From: Raphanus sativus
Taxonomy: Eukaryota > Streptophyta > Magnoliopsida > Brassicales > Brassicaceae
Assembly: GCF_000801105.2 (NCBI RefSeq)
Contig: NC_079514.1
Span: 23,042,293-23,106,292 of the forward strand
Length of the DNA stretch: 64,000 bases
Direction: 5' to 3'
Positions within the stretch are counted from its first letter, which is position 1. Each line of letters begins with the position of its first letter. Made by a program: the position numbers and the translations under genes. The notes below the pieces were generated by a model. It searched no databases, was not told where the DNA came from, and was given only the letters and a program-made list of their open reading frames with translations. Positions 57,152 through 64,000 of the stretch are shown one piece after another.

Positions 57152-57419
57152 GATGAACAGTATCCCGATGAACAGTACTCGGATGAACAGTACTGGAAGA
57201 ACAGTATCTCGGTGAACAGTATCTCGGTGAACAGTATCCCGATGAACAATATCCCGATGAACAGTACTCGGATGAACAGTACTGGAATAACAGTATCTCG
57301 GTGAACAGTATCTCGGTGAACAGTATCCCGGTGAACAGTATCCCGATGAACAGTATCCCGAAGAACAGTACTCGGATGAACAATATCTCGATGAACAGTA
57401 TCTCGATGAACAGTGCTGG
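57152..57419 (+). repeat. GATGAACAGTATCCC minisatellite (15-bp units) at the gag N-terminus of F
   Basis: About 18 units of GATGAACAGTA(T/C)C(C/T)CG type, with few changes of unit length. In the gag frame it reads as repeats of MNSIS/VNSIP. The first in-frame ATG (57301) lies inside the array, so the repeat may be translated. It shares the GATGAACAGT core with the array in element A. Confidence 0.92.
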
Positions 57420-59160
57420 AGCAGCCAACACGAGAACCTCCAGTGGGACCGATCCAGGGCTCCCAGCCCTTGTTACCCCTCAGCACCAACCTGCTCCGAA
57501 CCAGGCGGAGGCTCAGCTCTCTGAGATCCGTCGCATGATGATGCAGGTGGTAGAAAAAGCTCAAGAAGGTGAGCGTACAATGCAACAGCTAGCCGCTCGG
57601 CAGCAACGAGTCGAAGAGGTCACTAGATCTCTAACCGCAACAACCCAACCACCGCAACGTCAGGGCTCGGGAGTGACATTCCGAGATCAAATAACTGACC
57701 CCTCGTTCCCTCGAGGACGTCTCGACTTTTCCCTTGATAACACTGGATCGGGAGAACAGGGACCAGCTTCCCAAACGCCTCATGCTAGGACAGCTCCCGT
57801 GTTCAGTCCACCCCTCACCAGTGCTATGGGAAGCAACATAGCATCGACTAGCTCTATTCCCGATCAGGTTACTGGTCAGAGCGCTCGCTTACCTCCTCCA
57901 CCACCTATTCTTAGGGCAGGAGAAGGAGTATCCGACCCGTCCGGGGGCAGAATGTCAGCTCCGATGTTTCGGGTCAGAAACCTAAACACGAATCCGGGCG
58001 AACATCAAAGGACGGATGCTGATCCTACAGCTCGCCCCACTAACCTAACTCGTCAAAATAACCCAATAGCCAGTGAGCAAATCAGCCCACCGAGCACTTG
58101 GAAAAATGATCGAACACGATTCCATCAGGGACCTGTTCGCCAGGTACATGTTCGTCAGGTACCTAACGATGACCCGACTGTCCTTCCTCTAGAGGGACCT
58201 GATGCTATTCGTAGATATATGGAGCGGACTCACGCAGCTCTCCAAAAACTGGGTGCTCAAGTCCACAAGGCAACGAGCTCAGCTCCCGAAATCGAGAGCT
58301 TGATTGAGGATACCTGTGGAACTCTATTCACTAACAGAATTTCCAGCTCTTACGTAAAGATACCCGAAAAATTAAGATCCCCGAATACAACGGGACCTCG
58401 GACCCGAAGGCCTACCTAAGAGCCTTCCGGCTAGCTATCGTGAAGGCTCACTTCACAAAAGAAGAATGCGATGCAGGTTACTGCAGGACATTCGCCGAAA
58501 ACCTGGTCAGAACAGCCCTCGAATGGTTCTCTGGTCTTGAACCAAATTCGATAGACAGTTTCGACCAGTTAAGTAATGCCTTCATGAAGCAATACTCGAC
58601 TCACATCCTAAAAGCAAGCATCTGAGGCTGACCTCTGGAAAATTAAACAAGGAGTGGGAGACTCGCTACGAGCCTACATCAAAAAATTCAGAGCAGTGAG
58701 AACTAAGCTCTCGAATCCGAATGATCTAGTTGCCATCGAGGCTCTCAGGAGAGGTCTCTGGTATAAATCAGAACTTTGGCCGGAGATAACGCTCAATCCT
58801 CCCCCAACTATCGACGATGCTCTTCATAGAGCCTCCAGATATGTTAACCTGGAAGAGGAAACAGTTGCACTGGATAAACTCCACAAAAAATCCCAGAGTC
58901 ATTCGAAAAACGAAATCTCGGAAGCAAGAGGACCTCATAAAAAGGGAACTCTCAAAATAATCAGACCCAGTGGGAACACTCCTATGCAATCGAGGAAGAT
59001 AAGGAAGGAAAACCTGTCGCCGCAGCAAATAAAACCCCTTGGTCAAAAGGACGTGATGAGAACAAACATTGCTCTTACCATGATCGGAAAGGGCACGCAA
59101 CCGAGGAATGTTGGGACCTCCAACGATAACTGGCAGTTAAATTTGCTGCCGGAGAAATAA
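57301..59160 (+). pseudogene. gag of element F, frameshifted
   Basis: 57301-58419 reads the minisatellite peptide, then a P/Q-rich linker (LSEIRRMMMQVVEKAQEGER coiled coil). A frameshift near 58330 then moves to the gag core: KIKIPEYNGTSDPKAYLRAF, YCRTFAENLVRTALEWFSGL, SFDQLSNAFMKQYS (58440-58625). A stop and another shift near 58625 follow, then GDSLRAYIKKFRAVRTKLSN and IEALRRGLWYKSEL (58654-59160). This is retrotransposon gag of the Ty3/gypsy Tat type. A CCHC knuckle was not clearly seen; the segment CSYHDRKGHATEECWDLQ appears in a third frame around 59068-59120. Confidence 0.8.
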
Positions 59161-59165
59161 AGGGC

Positions 59166-59983
59166 TTGGACCTCAAGAAACCACAGCCCTACCAGAAAAG
59201 AGGTCCCAAAGATACCTCACCGAAACGAGAAAGGTCTCCTGAAAAAGAGACCAATTCACCACCCCCAGCTCCTAAGAAAAGAGTCGACATGGTCCTCGGG
59301 AAGCTCCCCCAAGGAAAAAGCCTACAAGTCGAGGCCCTCCTGAGCAAACCGCTACCTCAATCGAGCCCCAGCTCAAGGGTAGGCTACATCCTCGGAGGAT
59401 CCGATATGTGTCAAGACTCCGTTAATTCTATTAAAACTCATGTACGGAAGGTTGTGTCTAACACTCAATCCAAGCCTCCTAACCCCGAGTCGAACACTAA
59501 GATCTCCTTTTGGGAAAGTGAGACGTCAAACCTTGACGGACCTCACGACGATGTCCCGTCACCTTGAACATCGCAGGGTACAAAGTACCCAAGCTCATGG
59601 TAGACACCGGGAGCTCCGTCGACCTCATTTTCTATAACGCCCTAAAGGGGATGGAAATAGATGAGTACGAAATCGCCGACCAGAAAGCTAGCCTCATAGG
59701 CTTTTCCGGAGAAACATCTACCTCAATGGGAACTATTAAGCTCCCAGTTATAGCTGACGGAATCATGAAAATGATGAATTTCGTAGTCATCGACAGACCT
59801 TCCCCGTTTCACGCGATCCTAGGAAGACCTTGGATCCATAAGATGAAAGCAGTAGCTTCAACTTATCACCAATGTGTGAAATTCCCGACACCTGAAGGGA
59901 TATCTACCGTGCATGGTAACCAAAAGATCTCCAGGATCTGTTACCTAGGAGGATTCGAAATTCTCAAAGAATCACCTCAATAG
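59166..59983 (+). pseudogene. Protease region of element F
   Basis: A linker (59166-59567: RVDMVLGKLPQGKSL, SRVGYILGGSDM) then shifts frame to the retropepsin domain at 59564-59983. This has the catalytic motif KLMVDTGSSVDLIFYNALK, a middle part LIGFSGETSTSMGTIKLPV and the second-half motif FHAILGRPWIHKMKAVASTYH. It cuts the gag-pol polyprotein. The frameshift at 59564 separates it from gag; whether that is programmed or decay cannot be told from one copy. Confidence 0.85.
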
Positions 59984-60088
59984 CAATTACAGATCCAGGA
60001 GGGTCGTGAGATACAACAGAATATTTGAGGTCCTCCTAAGAACCTCACCGAGCAAGTTAGTATCGACGACTCAAATCCCGAAAAGCAA

Positions 60089-60907
60089 GTGAGTATCGGA
60101 TCCGAGCTACCTCTCGAGACTAAGAAGGAGCTCATCGACTTTCTAAAAAGCAACGTCGGAACCTTTGCATGGACCACCAGTGACATGAAGGGTATAAACG
60201 CCGACGTCACTACTCACAAGCTTAATGTAGACCCCACTTTCAAACCGATCAAACAAAAGCGTCGCAAGCTAGGCCTAGAAAAGGCTCAAGCTGTTAACGA
60301 CGAGGTTGACCGACTTAGGAAAGATGGGTCCATTCGTGAGGTACATTACCCAGACTGGCTAGCTAATCCAGTAGTTGTAAAAAAGAAGAACGGGAAATGG
60401 AGAATCTGCGTAGATTTCACCGACCTAAATAAAGCTTGTCCCAAAGACAGCTTCCCGTTACCTCACATCGATCGTTTGGTCGAGGCCACTGCTGGCCACC
60501 AGCTCCTGTCCTTCATGGATCCCGACGATCAAGAGAAAACCGCATTCATAACTGAACGAGGGACCTATTGCTATAAGGTCATGCCATTCGGTTTAAAAAA
60601 TGCAGGAACTACCTATCAAAGGCTAGTGAATAAAATGTTCGCTGGCCAGCTCGGGAAAACCATGGAGGTCTATATTGATGATATGCTAGTCAAATCCTCA
60701 GCTGGAGAAACCATCCAACAATCCTACAGGCTCGGATTCAGCGCTTTTAATAACGAGACTGAATACGAAGCATTAATTGCAGGATTAAAACTCGCCCTAA
60801 GCCTCGGAATTCGAGAGCTGAACGCTTATAGTGATTCACAGCTAGTAGCTAGCCAGTTCCACGGCAAGTATGAAACAAGGGACGAAAGAATGGGGGCATA
60901 CCCGTAG
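60089..60907 (+). pseudogene. Reverse transcriptase / RNase H of element F with internal deletions
   Basis: One continuous frame begins ELPLETKKELIDFLKSNVGT and continues through VVVKKKNGKWRICVDFTDLN and KACPKDSFPLPHIDRLVEAT. At LLSFMD the next residues are PDDQEKTAF, so about 11 residues carrying the catalytic AFSGYNQ block are missing. The second catalytic motif MEVYIDDMLVKS is present. Immediately after SAGETIQQ the frame jumps to the end of RNase H (FSAFNNETEYEALIAGLKLA, then YSDSQLVASQFHGKY). The RT thumb/connection and the first half of RNase H are therefore lost in frame. The enzyme cannot be active, and the element would need help in trans. Confidence 0.88.
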
Positions 60908-61347
60908 AGGGAATCCAAAAGCCAAGTATCGACATAGCTACCAAAGCTGAGATTGATAGCAAGCCGAAAGAGCAAACAGAAGGTAGCTACCCCTAGACGG
61001 TAGCAACCCAAGTTCTTACAACGTACTGGTTCCCAAAAACCAGAATTCGTAGCTTTAAAAAGCATACCTCCGGGGGCAAGATCCAGACCTCGGATTCACC
61101 TGTCCACGCAGCCAGGACCAGGAGTCGTTCTGCTTTTGAAAGCGCATCCGAAGAAACGACCCAGACTCCGGAGAACAACACCAGAACTGGAGATATTCCT
61201 CAGAATTCAGACTCCTTCGAGCCTAATCCGATCAATATCTCCGGGGGCAATAAGACATCAGGTCACGACACTCAGGGACCTGAACAACACCTGCCCTCAT
61301 CTCTTCATGACAAAATCTTTGGGAGAGAGGATTGGAGAATACCAATC

Positions 61348-62562
61348 ATGCAGTACATCTTGGAGGGTAAGGCCCGAAAACTCAAAGCATTAAGCGCAAG
61401 ATACTGCATAATCGAGTCAGCCCTCCATAAACGAAGCATTTCCGGACCTTACCTAAAATGCGTCCATGGTCTCGATGCTATCAATCTTATGAAAGAAATG
61501 CACGACGGCTCCTGTGGAAACCACCTTGGGGGCAGAGCTCTAGCTATCTGAATCAAAAGACATGGCTATTTCTGGCCCACCATTATTGCTGACTGTGAGG
61601 TTTACTCCTCTTCATGTGATAAATGCCAAAGGCATACACCGATTATACATCAGCCTGCGGAAAAACTATCCTCAATATCCGCTCCGTCCCGTTCATGAAG
61701 TGGTCCATGGATATCGTAGGACCACTCATAACATCAGGAAGGGTAAGGCGGAAGCTACGCTTCCTCTTGGTCTTGACAGACTACTTCACGAAGTGGTTAG
61801 AGGCTGAAGCTTTCCAACAGATAACTAGATTCGAAGTCGAAGGATTTGTGTGGAAAGACATTGCCTGCCGCCACGACGTCCCGTATGAGATCGTAACCGA
61901 CAACGGAGGACAATTCATTTCTCGCAACTTCAAAACATTCTGCGACAAGTGGAACATCCGCCTTACCTTCTCAACACCTCGACGACCTCAAGGTAACGGT
62001 CAGGCGGAGGCTGCTAATAAGTCAATATTAGCAAATCTCAAGAAACGCCTTGGAACCAACAAGAAAACCTGGTCTGAAAAGATACCTGAAGTACTTTGGG
62101 ATGTCGAACCACCCCAAGAAAGGCTACAGAGGAAACCCCTTTCTCTTTAGCTTACGGGATGAAAACTGTCGTCCGGCGGAAACCTCCACTGGGAGACTCT
62201 GACGGGAGCTCTGTACGTCTGATCCCGAAGCTAATGACTAGCTCTTATCAGATAGCCTCGACTTAATCGAGGAACGACGAGACCGAGTCTTGCTTCGCAT
62301 TTAAAACTATCAGCAAGCAATGGCCCGACATTACAATTCCAAAGTCAGGTCCCGACAATTCGTTGTAGGTGACCTAGTACTTAGGAAGATTTTCGAAGGA
62401 ACCAAGAAACCAGATGCTGGGAAACTAGGGACCAATGGGGAAGGTCCTTACCGGATTATCCACGTGGTACGACCTGGCGTCTATAAGCTCCTGAAGGTAC
62501 GATACGGAGTACCCGAAATCAGATCGTGGGATGCGACAAATCAGAAGAAATACTATCATTAG
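61348..62562 (+). pseudogene. Integrase of element F, frameshifted
   Basis: The N-terminal part has a zinc-binding-like region (MHDGSCGNHLGGRALAI, then [11 protein letters not shown] and CDKCQRHTP in neighbouring frames, 61348-61640). The catalytic core (61623-62150) has [12 protein letters not shown] (first Asp), [15 protein letters not shown] (second Asp) and [16 protein letters not shown] (Glu). The C-terminal part (62320-62562) has RQFVVGDLVLRKI and GTNGEGPYRIIHVVRPGVYK. Integrase joins cDNA ends to host DNA. Stops and frame changes at about 61550, 61640, 62150 and 62260 inactivate it. Confidence 0.85.
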
Positions 62563-62778
62563 GTACTTAAATTCCTCGAATTACGTTAGGCTTGACCCCT
62601 TGACTGGGTACGTAGGCAATTGTGTTATGAGTGCAACCCCAATCTCATTTTAACACTATTTACACCATGGCGAAAGGGGGCATATGTTTGAGAACATATA
62701 GCCCAAACATCGATTGTATAATTATTGTGATACCATGTATCCTATTATCAATAAAGCAATTATCTTCGATACCTTGAC
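62563..62778 (+). other. Post-pol spacer of element F
   Basis: Non-coding. It contains GACTGGGTACGTAGGCA and ATGGCGAAAGGGGGCATATG, a purine-rich run that may be an internal polypurine tract, as known in Tat elements. Confidence 0.5.
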
Positions 62779-63300
62779 TTTTTAACAAATTCAGGTCTCA
62801 ATGAACCTGAACCTAAGGTCTTAAAACCCTTCGAATAAATTCAGGTCTTCGTGAACCTGAACCTAAGGTCTTAAAACCCTTCGAACAAATTCAGGTCTCC
62901 GTCAACCTGAACCTAAGGTCTTAAAATCCTCAGTAATCTCGAAGGTCTTAAAATCCTTCCAACAAACTCAGGTCTCCACGAACCTGGACCTAAGGTCTTA
63001 AAATCCTTAGTAACCTCGAAGGTCTTAAAATCCTTCAGGCGAAATCAAACGTCTACAAACCTAAGGTCTTAAAATCCTTAGAAATCTCTAAAAGGTCTTA
63101 AAATCCTTATCAAATCTCCAAGGTCTTAAAATCCTTATCAAATCTCCAAGGTCTTAAAATCCTCATCAAATCACAAAGGTCTTAAAATCCTTATCAAACC
63201 TCAAAAGGTCTTAAAATCCTAAGCAAACTTCAATGGGTCTTAAAATCCCACAAACGAATTCAGGTTCCCATGAACCCCCTCCTAAGGTCTTCAGAGTAGC
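62779..63300. repeat. AAGGTCTTAAAATCCTT tandem repeats in the F 3' region
   Basis: More than a dozen units of AAGGTCTTAAAATCCTTA followed by a variable spacer. The first few are longer units with TTCAGGTCTCNNTGAACCTGA hairpins. The core AGGTCTTAAAATCCT is a near palindrome. The block is non-coding. Confidence 0.85.
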
Positions 63301-63695
63301 TCAGGTTCCTAAAAACCCGGAGCTAATCTTAATGTTTCAGGAACTCCTTCTAAGGATCCTTGTAATCGAATATACTCGAAATCTTCGAGACCTGATAAGT
63401 CATTGGACATTGTATCTAATAATCATGATACATGTCCTAACCGAAACTACCACTTGACAAAAGTCAATCTCATCCAAGAAACGATCAAACCAAGTCAAAT
63501 GACTTAATACGAAAAACAAAACCGAAATTTGAATAAAAGGGTTTAAAAGCCTCCCCAGGCTAACGAGGGTTCAGAGGACCCTAAAACAAGTCAAAGTTTA
63601 AAAGCCTCCTCAGGCTATAAGTCTGAAACGTAAACAAAGCCCATTGGACAGAAGTCATGAAAAGCAACATTACAATTCAAAAAGAGCCGCAGCTC

Positions 63696-63998
63696 TTAGA
63701 CATCATTATCACGGGGGCTCATCCCGACATCCTTGTCTCCCTCGACTGGATCACTTTCTTTGGCTGGATCTCCCTCATCTGCCTCCTTGTCATCGCTCAT
63801 CTGGGACGTCGCGACTGGAGCTGAATCAGGGCCCACCAAACCTGAGTTAGAACCATACTCTCCGGAAAAGGATAGATTAAACATGTTAATCTCGAAAGTA
63901 CCTGAACTCTCTGAGAATTGAGGAATGGGAAGCTTGCTGGCCGAGAAGTCGGATACTTGCGCCTCTTTATACGCAATCGTAGCCATCAGATTAAGCAA
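63696..63998 (-). CDS. C-terminal end of an antisense ORF of element F
   Basis: Open on the minus strand and running in from beyond 64000. The residues seen, AYKEAQVSDFSASKLPIPQF, then SGTFEINMFNLSFSG and an acidic tail SDDKEADEGDPAKESDPVEG, resemble the C-terminus of antisense ORFs between integrase and the 3' LTR of Tat-group elements (often labelled 'putative gypsy type transposon', PF04195). Their function is unknown. Confidence 0.55.
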   Translation of the reverse strand: MLNLMATIAYKEAQVSDFSASKLPIPQFSESSGTFEINMFNLSFSGEYGSNSGLVGPDSAPVATSQMSDDKEADEGDPAKESDPVEGDKDVGMSPRDNDV

Positions 63999-64000
63999 AG

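Larger units (their letters stand above)
56478..64000 (+). mobile_element. Tat-lineage Ty3/gypsy retrotransposon 'F' (3' LTR outside the window)
   Basis: The 5' LTR is 56478-57046 (TGTTGGGCCC to CTCACA). The PBS follows at 57049, then gag, protease, a deleted RT/RNase H, integrase, a repeat-rich 3' region and the beginning of an antisense ORF. Such antisense genes are known in Tat-type elements. The left target sequence is CTCAC (56473-56477). Frameshifts in gag and integrase and a large RT deletion make it defective. Confidence 0.88.

Overview
This is plant nuclear DNA, most likely from a Brassicaceae (Brassica/Raphanus-type) genome. It is AT-rich and intron-containing, and it is dominated by layered transposable elements. 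The lineage call is an inference. It rests on the two host-gene families seen (an RGXT-like GT77 fragment and an F-box-like protein of the At1g67623/At2g35280 type) and on retroelements rich in TCGATCGA motifs that resemble Brassica Athila-like repeats. Only one intact host-like reading frame is visible, the F-box-like ORF at 53595-54179. No bacterial genes, tRNA, rRNA or CRISPR were found.

Layout. 1-5398: three 3' exons of a glycosyltransferase, a Helitron-like 3' hairpin, the 3' end of an L1 LINE and a foldback of telomere-like motifs. 5399-33868: one En/Spm (CACTA) transposon swollen to about 28.5 kb, with CACTACAAGAAA-type ends and a matching GGA target duplication. On its minus strand lie a broken TNP2 transposase (33452 down to 9085) and a broken Transposase_24-type second gene (7807 down to 5995). 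TNP2 is split by an Athila-like Ty3/gypsy element ('A', minus strand, TSD TACGG). Element A itself carries a tandem non-autonomous gag-only retroelement ('B', TSD ATCGT), a hAT-like element within another hAT-like element (8-bp TSDs), and a small LTR element ('C', TSD TAAGG) inside its 5' LTR. Part of TNP2 is present twice, beside a solo LTR with the same TACGG duplication. That arrangement is best explained by recombination between a full-element allele and a solo-LTR allele.

33869-46690: a decayed Tat-like gypsy pol on the minus strand, a duplicated LTR/leader unit, a (GA)n tract, a 2.25-kb tandem duplication whose copies differ mainly by one-base indels, MITEs and AT-rich spacer. 46691-52724: a 5'-truncated Athila-like element ('A-prime', plus strand) with a retropepsin ORF, a decayed reading frame containing a repeated 'DEFG' module of unknown function, a polypurine tract and a 3' LTR. 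53500-54540: the F-box-like gene. 54540-56477: LINE ORF1 C-terminus and ORF2 endonuclease, cut by a Tat-lineage Ty3/gypsy element ('F') that runs from 56478 past the window end. F has LTR, PBS, gag, protease, an internally deleted RT/RNase H, integrase, a repeat-rich 3' tail and an antisense ORF.

The most unusual signal is a minisatellite of GATGAACAGT-containing units, mostly 15 bp (longer variants I read are also multiples of 3). It sits inside the gag region of two different retrotransposon lineages (A at about 26755-27365, F at 57152-57419) in opposite orientation relative to gag, and it stays readable as a five-residue peptide repeat in both. All element joins were read by eye; no alignment or database search was run.
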